Origin: Paenibacillus sp. FSL H8-0537
GTDB taxonomy: Bacteria; Bacillota; Bacilli; Paenibacillales; Paenibacillaceae
Length of the DNA stretch: 64,000 bases
Direction: 5' to 3'
Assembly: GCF_038051995.1 (NCBI RefSeq)
Contig: NZ_CP150290.1
Span: 3,152,001-3,216,000, forward strand
In this document: piece by piece, positions 8,825 through 17,501 of the stretch
Layout of the letters: every line of letters begins with the position of its first letter
Numbering within the stretch: position 1 is the first letter of the stretch
Translations under genes and position numbers: made by a program
The notes under the pieces: model-generated
Databases searched by the model: none
The model's input: the letters and a program-made list of their open reading frames with translations, nothing else
What the model was told of the DNA's origin: nothing

Positions 8825-9916
8825 GTGGACAAGAAAGAGGATAAGCCGCTTCGCCATGGCTATACGACAGGCTCGTGTGCAACTGCTGCGACGAAAGCGG
8901 CGCTGACAGCGCTGATTTTGCGCGAGCAGCAGACCGAGTCGGAAATTGTGCTGCCGATTGGCGAGCGGGTCACTTTCACCATTGTAAGCTGTGAGCTGAA
9001 TGGCGATGCCGCAAAAGCTGAAGTGATTAAGGATGGCGGCGACGATCCGGATGCTACGCATGGCGCAAGCATTTTTTCGGAGGTCAAATGGCATGACGGC
9101 GAAGGCGTTATACTTGATGGCGGCATTGGTGTTGGCCGGGTAACGAAGCCCGGTCTGCCCGTGGCGGTTGGCGAAGCCGCCATTAATCCGGTGCCGCGCC
9201 GCATGATTCACGAAGCGGTCGAAGAGGTGCTGCGATCGTTCGAGCTGGAGGGGCGAGGCGTAAGCGTCGTCATTTCTGTGCCGGAAGGAGAGCGAATCGC
9301 GCTCAAAACGTTAAATGGTCGCCTTGGTATTCTAGGCGGCATTTCCATACTCGGAACGAGAGGCACCGTTGTGCCGTTCTCTACCGCAGCATACAAAGCG
9401 AGCGTCGCGCAAGCGATTAATGTCGCAGCCGTCAGCGGCTGCGACCATCTTGTTTTATCGACAGGTGGCCGTACGGAAAAGTTTGGGATGGAGCTGTATC
9501 CCGATTTGCCGGAGGAGGCTTTTATCGAGATGGGCGATTTTATCGGCTTCTCGCTGAAAATGGCCCGAAACAAGCAAATTCGCAAAGTAACGCTTGTCGG
9601 CATGATGGGCAAGTTTTCGAAGGTGGCGCAAGGCGTCATGATGGTGCATTCCAAAAGCGCGCCAGTCGACTTCGGCTTTCTCGCCGAAATAGCGGAATAT
9701 GCAGCTGTTCCCGAAGGACTTGTGGAAGAAATACGCGGCGCGAACACCGCTTCACAGGTTGGCGATATGATGCAGGAGCGCGGCATTGATGCCTTTTTCG
9801 AACGAATGAGCGAGCTGTGCTGCTATCATAGCAAGAAGGAAGCGGGCGGACTGCTGATCGTCGAGACGGTCATTATATCGATGAAAGCCCATCTGTTAGG
9901 CAGGGCTGAGCAATAG
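8825..9916 (+). CDS. cbiD: CbiD: cobalt-precorrin-5B C1-methyltransferase
   Basis: Methylates C1 in the anaerobic pathway; it is not related to the usual tetrapyrrole methylases. The diagnostic N-terminus LRHGYTTGSCATAATKAAL is present, followed by the GVGRVTKPGLPV segment. 363 residues, normal length. The start is GTG 8825, five bases after the cbiC stop, with only a weak ribosome site, which suggests translational coupling. No ATG lies at the right place. Confidence 0.95.
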   Translation: MDKKEDKPLRHGYTTGSCATAATKAALTALILREQQTESEIVLPIGERVTFTIVSCELNGDAAKAEVIKDGGDDPDATHGASIFSEVKWHDGEGVILDGGIGVGRVTKPGLPVAVGEAAINPVPRRMIHEAVEEVLRSFELEGRGVSVVISVPEGERIALKTLNGRLGILGGISILGTRGTVVPFSTAAYKASVAQAINVAAVSGCDHLVLSTGGRTEKFGMELYPDLPEEAFIEMGDFIGFSLKMARNKQIRKVTLVGMMGKFSKVAQGVMMVHSKSAPVDFGFLAEIAEYAAVPEGLVEEIRGANTASQVGDMMQERGIDAFFERMSELCCYHSKKEAGGLLIVETVIISMKAHLLGRAEQ

Positions 9917-9970
9917 CGTTTTCAAATGCATGCAAGCTGCTTGGCAGCAAAGGATCGGGGGAGATAGAGC

Positions 9971-11206
9971 TTGGGGAACAAAATCAAAATGATCGGCATT
10001 GGCGATGACGGAGCGGCAGGTTTGCCGTCGCTTTATGAAGGCTGGATTCAAGAGAGTGAAGTATTGGTTGGTGGCGAGCGCCATTTAGCGTTTTTTCCGC
10101 AATATGCAGGCGAGAAAATCGTCATTAAAGGCGGCTTGACTGACTTGGCAAAGCAGCTGCAGGTGGAGAGTAGACGGACGGTTGTACTCGCTTCCGGTGA
10201 TCCGTTGTTTTATGGCATTGGCGGTTATTTGGCCGGCAAGGTGGAGCTCGACATTTATCCGGCGCACAGCTCGGTGCAGCTTGCTTTTGCGCGAATGGGC
10301 GAAAGCTGGCATGATGCGCTGCTGACTAGCGTTCACGGCAAGAGCATCAAGGGACTGGCACAGCGTATCGACGGCAAAGCGAAGATTGCGCTGCTGACCG
10401 ATGACAAAAACAATCCAAGCGTTATTGCCCGCTACTTGCTCGAATTTGGCATGACCGAATATAAAGCCTTTTTGGCTGAAAATTTAGGTGGAGCGGATGA
10501 GCGCACGGGGTGGTATGAGTTGAGCGAGCTTGCGGAGGCGGAATTTTCTCCGCTGAATGTCTTGATTTTGAAGCGTGTAGGGACGAGCCCCTCGTGGCCG
10601 CTCGGCATTGCTGACAGCGAGTTTGCCCAGCGTAAGCCGGACAAAGGACTAATTACTAAACGTGAAATTCGCGTGCTCAGCCTTGCGGCTATGCAGCTCA
10701 GGGAGACGAGCACGGTTTGGGATATTGGCACCTGCACAGGCTCCATGGCGATTGAGGCAGCACGCATTGCCCGCCAAGGCGACGTATATGCCATAGAGAA
10801 GAACGAAGGCGATCTTGCCAATTGTGTGGAAAACGCCCGGAAATTCAGAACCGACCTGACGACGCGGCTGGGACGCGCACCTGTTGGCCTGGACACGTTT
10901 GCCGATCCCGATGCTGTATTTATCGGCGGCAGTGGCGGCGAGCTGCGCGAGCTGCTGCATATTTGCTGCACGCGGCTCAAGGAAGGCGGACGCATCGTCG
11001 TGAATGCGGCAACGATTGAGACGATGGGCAAAGCGATGAGCGCTTTTGAGGATGAAGGCTTTAAAACCGATATTACGCTGGCACAGCTGTCGCGCAGCAA
11101 ACCGATATTGGATTTGACGCGTTTTGATGCGCTTAATCCAATTTTTCTAATTACGGCTTGGAAGCAGCCAGAGATACTCACCGAGGAGGAAAGCGGCAAT
11201 GACTAA
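9971..11206 (+). CDS. cbiET: CbiET fusion: cobalt-precorrin-7 C5,15-methyltransferase/decarboxylase
   Basis: Bifunctional. Residues about 1-210 are a CbiE-type C5-methyltransferase ([31 protein letters not shown]). Residues about 220-400 are a CbiT-type C15-methyltransferase and C12 decarboxylase with an SAM-binding motif ([17 protein letters not shown]). The fusion matches CobL and the Bacillus CbiET. Start is TTG 9971 with a GGGGGAG ribosome site; the N-terminal motif fits this start. The 3' end overlaps cbiL by 8 nt. Confidence 0.93.
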   Translation: MGNKIKMIGIGDDGAAGLPSLYEGWIQESEVLVGGERHLAFFPQYAGEKIVIKGGLTDLAKQLQVESRRTVVLASGDPLFYGIGGYLAGKVELDIYPAHSSVQLAFARMGESWHDALLTSVHGKSIKGLAQRIDGKAKIALLTDDKNNPSVIARYLLEFGMTEYKAFLAENLGGADERTGWYELSELAEAEFSPLNVLILKRVGTSPSWPLGIADSEFAQRKPDKGLITKREIRVLSLAAMQLRETSTVWDIGTCTGSMAIEAARIARQGDVYAIEKNEGDLANCVENARKFRTDLTTRLGRAPVGLDTFADPDAVFIGGSGGELRELLHICCTRLKEGGRIVVNAATIETMGKAMSAFEDEGFKTDITLAQLSRSKPILDLTRFDALNPIFLITAWKQPEILTEEESGND

Positions 11207-11909
11207 GCTCGGCAAATTATATGGAATCGGGATTGGACCGGGGGATCCGGAGCTGATTACCGTTAAAGCTTTTCGGCTTATGAAGGAATGTCCGGTTATC
11301 GCATACCCGCGCAAAAAGATGGGCGCCAAAAGCTACGCGCTGACGATTGCTGAGCTGTATGTGAACGCAGCGGAGAAGGAAATGCTCGGACTTACCTTTC
11401 CGATGACGAAGGACCGCGAATCGCTGGAGCGCCAGTGGGAAAAGACGGTGCAGCAGGTATGGCAGCCGATTAGCGAAGGCCGCGATGTGGCGTTCGTTAC
11501 GGAAGGCGATCCGATGATCTACAGCACGTATATTCACCTGATGCGGCTTATGCGCGAGCGTCACCCTGAAGTGGAAATGCAGGCAATTCCCGGCATTTCT
11601 TCGTTTAATGCTTCGGCTTCCCGCCTTGGCATTCCGCTTGCTGACGGCGACGAGCATGTGGCGATTGTTCCAGCAACGCCAAGCTATGAAGCGATGCGTA
11701 CAGCGATTGAGCGCCATGACTGCGTCGTATTCATCAAAGTTGCTAAGGTGCTGGATTTAATGCTGACTGTATTGCGCGACTTGAAGCTGATTAAGAACGC
11801 TTATGTTTTGACGAAGGTTACATCGTCCGAGGAGCAGGTATGGATGGATGTTGAAGAGCTCCAAGGGCGCGAGCTTGAATACTTGACATTAATGGTGGTG
11901 AGAAAATGA
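11199..11909 (+). CDS. cbiL: CbiL: cobalt-factor II C20-methyltransferase
   Basis: Methylates C20 of cobalt-factor II. 236 residues, normal for CbiL/CobI. Motifs include [19 protein letters not shown] near the start, [15 protein letters not shown] and [18 protein letters not shown], all typical of precorrin C20-methylases. Overlaps cbiET by 8 nt and cbiF by 4 nt (ATGA), so expression is translationally coupled. Confidence 0.95.
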   Translation: MTKLGKLYGIGIGPGDPELITVKAFRLMKECPVIAYPRKKMGAKSYALTIAELYVNAAEKEMLGLTFPMTKDRESLERQWEKTVQQVWQPISEGRDVAFVTEGDPMIYSTYIHLMRLMRERHPEVEMQAIPGISSFNASASRLGIPLADGDEHVAIVPATPSYEAMRTAIERHDCVVFIKVAKVLDLMLTVLRDLKLIKNAYVLTKVTSSEEQVWMDVEELQGRELEYLTLMVVRK

Positions 11910-12685
11910 TTGTACATATTATTGGCGCGGGTCCCGGCGATCCGGATCTCATTACGGTAAAAGGGCTCAAGCTGCTGCAAGCGGCAGATGTCGTCATGTA
12001 TACCGATTCGCTCGTTAATGAAGAGCTGATTGCGAAAGCGAAGCCCGAAGCTGAGGTGCTGAAAAGCGCAGGCATGGATTTGGATGAAATGGTTGGCATC
12101 ATCGTAGACCGCGTGAAGCAGGGAAAAAGCGTAGCCCGTATTCATACTGGCGACCCAGCGATGTATGGGGCTATTTTGGAGCAGATGGTGCTGCTTAAGC
12201 GTGAAGGCATCCATTGTGAAATCGTCCCAGGCGTAAGCTCGGTATTTGCTGCCGCTGCTGCGGTTGGCGCTGAGCTGACAATACCTGACCTGACCCAAAC
12301 GGTCATTTTGACGCGGGCCGAAGGACGGACACCTGTTCCTGAGCTGGAGAAGCTGAAGGATTTGGCAGCGCATCGCTGTACGATTGCGTTGTTCCTCAGC
12401 GCTACGCTGACGCGCAAAGTGGTGCAGGAATTTAAAGATGCCGGCTGGGAAGATGAGACGCCGATTGCTGTCGTTCGCCGTGCGAGCTGGCCGGATCAAT
12501 TAATTATCCGCACAACGCTTGCCGAGCTCGACAATGCGATGCGCGAGCATGGCATTCGTGCACATGCGATGATTTTGGCAGGCTGGGCGCTTGATCCGGA
12601 GCTGCACAACAAGGATGCGCACCGTTCGAAGCTGTATGACAAAACGTTCACGCACCGCTTCCGCAGAGGAGTGAAGCCGGAATGA
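11906..12685 (+). CDS. cbiF: CbiF: cobalt-precorrin-4 C11-methyltransferase
   Basis: Methylates C11 of cobalt-precorrin-4. 259 residues. Family motifs: IIGAGPGDPDLITVKGL, VARIHTGDPAMYGAILEQM and VPGVSSVFAAAAA. Four-base overlaps (ATGA) with both neighbours. It acts directly before CbiG, the next gene. Confidence 0.95.
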   Translation: MIVHIIGAGPGDPDLITVKGLKLLQAADVVMYTDSLVNEELIAKAKPEAEVLKSAGMDLDEMVGIIVDRVKQGKSVARIHTGDPAMYGAILEQMVLLKREGIHCEIVPGVSSVFAAAAAVGAELTIPDLTQTVILTRAEGRTPVPELEKLKDLAAHRCTIALFLSATLTRKVVQEFKDAGWEDETPIAVVRRASWPDQLIIRTTLAELDNAMREHGIRAHAMILAGWALDPELHNKDAHRSKLYDKTFTHRFRRGVKPE

Positions 12686-13815
12686 GTGCGATCATTCAGC
12701 TGGAAGAAGGCATCATCCCGGAAATTCGCCAGAAGCACGAATATGCAGTAGTTGCCATTACGAAGCATGGTGTGCAGACAGGCAGAAGGCTGCTGGAAAA
12801 TATGGGAGCAGTCGATTTGTATTACATGGGCAAATTCGAAGCAGGAGATGAGGAAAGCCGCGGCATTCAGCTGTTCAATGGCTCGGTGCGCATGCTGTTT
12901 CCTGCCTTGTTTCCGAAATATAAAGGAATTATTTGTATTATTTCACTTGGCGCAGTTGTGCGAATGATTGCTCCATTGCTGCAGGACAAGAAGAAGGACC
13001 CAGGCATCGTTGTTATTGATGATAAAGGTGAACATGTCATTAGCGTGCTGTCCGGCCATCTTGGCGGAGCGAATGAGCTGACGCGCGAGACGGCAGCGGC
13101 TATTGGCGCGCGTCCAGTGCTGACGACGGCATCGGATGTACAGCGCACGCTGCCTGTCGATTTGTTCGGGCGGCGCTTCGGCTGGGAATGGGAAAGCGAT
13201 GCAAAGCTGACACCTGTCAGCGCCGCTGTCGTCAATGAGGAGCCCGTTGCTATTGTGCAGGAGTCGGGCGAGCGGAACTGGTGGATGCATGATACACCAA
13301 TGCCACCTAATCTGGTCGTTTACGACTCTATTGCCGCAGCGGAGTCGGCCGCGCCTAACGCGGCACTCATAGTCACACACCGCCTGCTGGAGGAGGATGA
13401 GCAGAAGCTGCTGAATAACGGCGTGCTCTATCGGCCGAAGGTGCTGGCACTTGGCGTTGGCTGCAATCGGGGGACGTCTGCGGAAGAAATCGAAGCGGTT
13501 ATCGCTTCCGCATTGGAAGGAATCCGGGCTTCGATCCGAAGCGTCAAGGCGATCTGTACCATTGATCTCAAAAAGGATGAAGAAGGGCTGCTCGCGGTAT
13601 GCGCCAAGTATGGCTGGCCGCTGGTGACTTATACGCCTGGGGAGCTGAACGAAGAGGAAATTAGCGAGCCTTCTGAAACGGTATTTAAATTTACTGGAGC
13701 TTACGGGGTAAGCGAGCCTGCGGCGAAGCGTTATACGAAAAACAATGAGCTGCTGCTGGGCAAGCAAAAATCCGGCAATGTAACGATTTCGATTGGACTT
13801 ATTCCATTCACATAA
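12682..13815 (+). CDS. cbiG: CbiG: cobalt-precorrin-5A hydrolase
   Basis: Opens the delta-lactone of cobalt-precorrin-5A and releases acetaldehyde. 377 residues. The N- and central regions contain CIISLGAVVRMIAPLL and SVLSGHLGGANELTRE; the C-terminal CbiG domain begins near residue 250 with LALGVGCNRGTSAEEIE. It overlaps cbiF by 4 nt. After its stop comes a 152-nt gap with one copy of the dispersed two-hairpin element, then cbiA. Confidence 0.93.
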   Translation: MSAIIQLEEGIIPEIRQKHEYAVVAITKHGVQTGRRLLENMGAVDLYYMGKFEAGDEESRGIQLFNGSVRMLFPALFPKYKGIICIISLGAVVRMIAPLLQDKKKDPGIVVIDDKGEHVISVLSGHLGGANELTRETAAAIGARPVLTTASDVQRTLPVDLFGRRFGWEWESDAKLTPVSAAVVNEEPVAIVQESGERNWWMHDTPMPPNLVVYDSIAAAESAAPNAALIVTHRLLEEDEQKLLNNGVLYRPKVLALGVGCNRGTSAEEIEAVIASALEGIRASIRSVKAICTIDLKKDEEGLLAVCAKYGWPLVTYTPGELNEEEISEPSETVFKFTGAYGVSEPAAKRYTKNNELLLGKQKSGNVTISIGLIPFT

Positions 13816-13837
13816 GCCGTGCAGCACAGCTTTTTTT

Positions 13838-13936
13838 AAAATATAGGAAAGTATATGATTGTTCGATCCTTTCTCTATATTTCTCGAATGAAACGCGCTG
13901 TGCCGCCATAGGACGGCTTTCGGCCGTTTCACCTTG
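13838..13936 (+). repeat. Two-hairpin dispersed element, copy 2
   Basis: An AT-rich hairpin (AATATAGGAAAG with CTTTCTCTATATT) is followed by a GC-rich hairpin bounded by TGAAACG and CGTTTCA. It sits between cbiG and cbiA, inside an apparent operon. Confidence 0.85.
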
Positions 13937-13967
13937 GCAAGTCCTTAACGAAAGGAATTCACATGTT

Positions 13968-15371
13968 ATGACGATAGCAACGCAGAAAAGAATCATTATT
14001 GCTGGAACGGGCAGCGGAGTTGGCAAAACGACGACAACCGTCGGACTGATGGCTGCTTTAGCGCGCAGAGGTTTTGCGGTACAAGGCTTTAAGAGCGGGC
14101 CGGACTATATAGACCCAACCTATCATACGGCGGCGACAGGGCGGCAGTCACGCAATCTGGACAGCTGGATGTGTCCTCCTGCCACGGTGAAGGAAATTTA
14201 TTCGCGTGCTTCAAGCACGGCGGATATTTCAATCATTGAAGGTGTAATGGGGCTATATGATGGCAAAAATCCGCTTTCGAATGAAGGCAGCACTGCTGAG
14301 CTTGCTGTGCTGCTGGACTGCCCCGTGCTGCTGGTCGTCAACTGCCAAAGCATGGCTCGCAGTGCAGCGGCTATTGTGAAGGGCTTTCAGGCGCTGGATG
14401 ACAATGTGCGCATCGTTGGCGTTATTGTGAACAAGGTGGGCAGCGACAGCCATTATGAGATTGTGAAAGCGGCTATCGAGCAGGAATGCGGCATTCCAGT
14501 CGTTGGTTATTTCAAGCGCAGCAGCGAGCTTCATATACCTGAGCGTCACTTGGGCCTCGTGCCTTCGATTGAGCGGGGCGAGCTGTCGCCTTTATTCGAC
14601 CAGTTGGTGGCGATGTGCGAAAGGACCGTTGATCTTGAACGAGTGCTTGCGCTGGCAGAAGCGCCGGTCATACCTGAAGCAGCAGCAGGGACTTCCTTAT
14701 TCGTGAGGAGAAATCCCGAGGGCAGCGTGCGAATGGCGGTTGCCAAGGACGCGGCGTTTCATTTTTATTATCCGGATAATCTTGAGCTGCTGGAGGCGTG
14801 TGGAGCCGAGCTTGTATACTTCTCGCCGCTTGCAGGGGAAGCTGTGCCGAATGATGTATCAGGCTTGTATATTGGCGGCGGCTTTCCAGAAGAATTTGCC
14901 GAGCAGCTGGCGAAGCAGCAGTACGTACACCAGTCGGTGCGGGACGCCATTGCTGGCGGCATGCCGACGCTTGCTGAATGTGGCGGTTATATGTATCTAA
15001 CGGAGCAGCTTACGAATACGAGCGGCAATAGCTATGCGATGGCTGGCGTGCTGCCGGGAAGCGTGGTCATGCAAGGCAAGCTTGCAGCGTTAGGCTATCG
15101 GGAGGCAAAGGGGCTGGGTGCTAATTTTCTGCTGCCTGAGGCCGATCAGGCTCGCGGACATGAATTTCATTATTCTGTCTATGTGCCAAGCACCGATAGT
15201 GAAACGCCGGAGCCTGCCTATGAGACAAAGGGCAGACGCGGCGTGAAGCAGGAAGGGGCGCAGCTCGCCCAACTGGTTGCAGGCTATACGCACTTTCATT
15301 TTGCCTCAAATCCGGAGATGGCTGAGCGCTGGATTGCTGCATGCTGGGCTTATTCTGCTCGTAAAGCATAA
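13968..15371 (+). CDS. cbiA: CbiA: cobyrinate a,c-diamide synthase
   Basis: Glutamine- and ATP-dependent amidation of the a and c carboxylates of cobyrinate. 467 residues, normal. The N-terminal P-loop-like motif IAGTGSGVGKTTTTVGLM and KSGPDYIDPTYH form the synthetase domain; the C-terminal class I glutaminase domain has YIGGGFPEEFAE and the nucleophile Cys in LAECGGYMYL. Last cobalamin gene here. Genes for later steps (cbiP, cbiB, cobU, cobS) are not in this window. The ribosome site AAAGGA stands about 12 nt from ATG 13968. Confidence 0.95.
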   Translation: MTIATQKRIIIAGTGSGVGKTTTTVGLMAALARRGFAVQGFKSGPDYIDPTYHTAATGRQSRNLDSWMCPPATVKEIYSRASSTADISIIEGVMGLYDGKNPLSNEGSTAELAVLLDCPVLLVVNCQSMARSAAAIVKGFQALDDNVRIVGVIVNKVGSDSHYEIVKAAIEQECGIPVVGYFKRSSELHIPERHLGLVPSIERGELSPLFDQLVAMCERTVDLERVLALAEAPVIPEAAAGTSLFVRRNPEGSVRMAVAKDAAFHFYYPDNLELLEACGAELVYFSPLAGEAVPNDVSGLYIGGGFPEEFAEQLAKQQYVHQSVRDAIAGGMPTLAECGGYMYLTEQLTNTSGNSYAMAGVLPGSVVMQGKLAALGYREAKGLGANFLLPEADQARGHEFHYSVYVPSTDSETPEPAYETKGRRGVKQEGAQLAQLVAGYTHFHFASNPEMAERWIAACWAYSARKA

Positions 15372-15398
15372 TTTGCGCTGAAGCGCTTACGCATATTG

Positions 15399-15595
15399 AA
15401 AATATAGGAAAGGATATGATTGTTCCATCCTTTCTCTATATTTCTACGCGAAACGGAAGCTTTGCCGTCAGAGAACGGCGACAGCCGTTTACGCTTGAAA
15501 TATAGGAAAGCATATGATTTCCCGATCCTTTCTCTATATTTCTACGCGAAACGGAAGCTTTGCCGTCAGAGAACGGCGACAGCCGTTTACGCTTG
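15399..15595 (+). repeat. Two-hairpin dispersed element, tandem pair (copies 3a and 3b)
   Basis: Two head-to-tail copies with a 98-bp period: ATCCTTTCTC starts at 15427 and again at 15525. From there to the end of each unit (to 15497 and 15595) the copies are identical; they differ only in the loop and a few bases of the AT-rich hairpin. The identity suggests recent duplication. Confidence 0.9.
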
Positions 15596-15692
15596 GCCAT
15601 TTTAAACATTTCGTAACTTTTATATGGATGGTTTCCGCTATCATAGTAACGATGAGTAACCTAAACATATAACCGGGGGATGTCCAATTACT

Positions 15693-15941
15693 ATGACGGA
15701 TTTTCAATATAAAATAAATCGTTTAAGACAATGCGAGTCTATATGCTATACGATATGCCTAAAGCTATTGCAAAACGAGCAGCAGGCGGCGAAAGCGGCG
15801 GAATGGCTGCTCAAACGCTTGTTTACAGACGAGCAGTTTTGGAAAACTTCCGACGCTGCACGGGACCGGTATATTTTTCGTATCGCAAGCAGTGCTTATT
15901 TAAATCAGACACAGATGCGCTCCTTTATGAAAACTTCATAA
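15693..15941 (+). CDS. Small protein, possibly sigma-region-2-like
   Basis: 82-residue protein, no signal peptide. The central part (CYTICLKLLQNEQQAAKAAE, then an aromatic DRYIFRIASSAYLN segment) has the spacing of region 2 of ECF sigma factors, but no region 4 is present and the acidic DNA-melting motif is not evident. It could be a degenerate sigma fragment, a small regulator or a chance resemblance. GGGGGA lies 12 nt before ATG 15693, a somewhat long spacing. Followed after 39 nt by the MFS gene. Confidence 0.5.
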   Translation: MTDFQYKINRLRQCESICYTICLKLLQNEQQAAKAAEWLLKRLFTDEQFWKTSDAARDRYIFRIASSAYLNQTQMRSFMKTS

Positions 15942-15980
15942 GGGGCGTGTTTGTTGTTAAGGGAAGGAAGCAGGGCGACT

Positions 15981-17390
15981 ATGATTAATACGAGCAATAC
16001 ACGCAGCGTTACTATCGCACTGTTCGTAGCGACCTTTCTGGCAGCGATCGAAGGGACGATCGTCAGTACGGCTATGCCGAGCATAACGCGAGAGCTGCAA
16101 GGAACCCAGCAGTATAGCTGGGTTATTTCGATTTATTTGCTTGCTACGGTCGTCACAACACCGATTTATGGCAAGCTGTCAGATTTATTTGGCCGCAAAA
16201 ATATGTTTATGATTGGGGCTGCGATTTTTTTGTGCGGCTCGATGCTCTCTGGCCTTGCGCAAACGATGACGCAGCTTATTATTTTTCGCGCGATACAAGG
16301 GCTGGGGGCTGGTGCGCTCACAACGATTCCTTATACGATAATCGGTGATTTATACGCTTATGAGCAGCGGGCGAAGGTACAGGGCTGGATGTCGAGCATT
16401 TGGGGAATAGCTGGTATATCGGGTCCTTTGCTTGGCGGGCTGCTAGTCGATTATGTCTCTTGGCGGGCGATATTTTATATGAATTTGCCCTTTGGCATTG
16501 TCGCGATGTTTCTGCTTGGCTCTACTTTGAAGGAAGCTTACGAGAAGCGGAAGCGATCGATTGATTATGGCGGCATTGGCACGTTTGCGGTAGGCATGTT
16601 CTGTTTTCTCTATGCCTTGACCCTGCTGCGTTCAGAGACGGGCGAGCAGGGAGCCAGCTATACGGAAATCGGACTGCTTTTTGCAGTTGCTGCGGTGCTG
16701 CTGGCGCTGTTCTTCTATATTGAGAAGCGTGTGCAGGAGCCGCTGATCCCGCTCGTTTTGTTCAAAAATCGCACCATCAGCATGGTGAATTTGCTCAGCT
16801 TTTTGCTATGCGTCGTCAACGTCGTTATTATTTTTTATTTGCCGCTCTGGCTGCAGGGCGTTTATGGAAAAAGCGCCACCTATTCGGGTTTGGCGATGAT
16901 TCCGCTTTCGGTCAGCTGGCCGCTCGGCTCGATTTTGGCAGGCACATGGATATCGCGAATTGGTCTGAGAAATATAACGTTACTCAGTGCGCTTTCCCTC
17001 GTATTAGGAAGCTTGGGCTTCATGTTCCTGAATGCCACGACGCCGATTGCCTTGTTTATGCTCTATATGTTTTTAACGGGCTTAAGCTTTGGGCTTGCGC
17101 TAACCAGCTGTACCGTATCCGTGTCATCCGCTGTCGAACGGCAAATGCGCGGTGCCTCGGTTGCCACGAATAACTTTATACGGACGCTCGGCCAGACGAT
17201 CGGAATCGCTTTATTCGGCCTTCTGCTGCACACTGGCAGCACGAATATCATCGACCCGCTATTGCTGGAGGAAAGCTTGCACCGAATCTTTACGATAGTG
17301 GTCGTATTGTCGCTCGTTGTCGGGGTAGTGTCGCTAGCTTTACCACGCATATCCTTGGCAGAGCAGCAGGAAACGAAGCACGCTTCTTAA
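15981..17390 (+). CDS. MFS drug exporter, DHA2 (EmrB/QacA-like) family
   Basis: 469-residue membrane protein, probably 14 membrane spans, typical of proton-driven multidrug exporters. The first span is followed by DHA2-type motif SAMPSITREL; the A-loop motif GKLSDLFGRKNMF is present and motif C-like GISGPLLGGLL lies around residue 145. ATG 15981 is chosen because GGGAAGGAAG precedes it; an ATG-less start at 15951 would add 10 residues. Substrate not predictable. Possibly co-transcribed with the small gene before it. Confidence 0.9.
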   Translation: MINTSNTRSVTIALFVATFLAAIEGTIVSTAMPSITRELQGTQQYSWVISIYLLATVVTTPIYGKLSDLFGRKNMFMIGAAIFLCGSMLSGLAQTMTQLIIFRAIQGLGAGALTTIPYTIIGDLYAYEQRAKVQGWMSSIWGIAGISGPLLGGLLVDYVSWRAIFYMNLPFGIVAMFLLGSTLKEAYEKRKRSIDYGGIGTFAVGMFCFLYALTLLRSETGEQGASYTEIGLLFAVAAVLLALFFYIEKRVQEPLIPLVLFKNRTISMVNLLSFLLCVVNVVIIFYLPLWLQGVYGKSATYSGLAMIPLSVSWPLGSILAGTWISRIGLRNITLLSALSLVLGSLGFMFLNATTPIALFMLYMFLTGLSFGLALTSCTVSVSSAVERQMRGASVATNNFIRTLGQTIGIALFGLLLHTGSTNIIDPLLLEESLHRIFTIVVVLSLVVGVVSLALPRISLAEQQETKHAS

Positions 17391-17501
17391 AATATTTGTC
17401 ATAAATAATTGGTGGAGTGCAACTTTTCAGATTATATTGCGTCCAAACTTTTGGCGGATATGTAGAGAAATCGCAATTTTATTTTGGAAAAGGAGATTCA
17501 C

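Noticed and set aside
12943..13932. Long antisense frames, such as 329 codons opposite cbiG, 262 opposite cbiH60 and 255 opposite cbiET
   Set aside because: They lie opposite genes with strong family motifs, lack ribosome sites and have no recognisable domains; they arise from codon bias.
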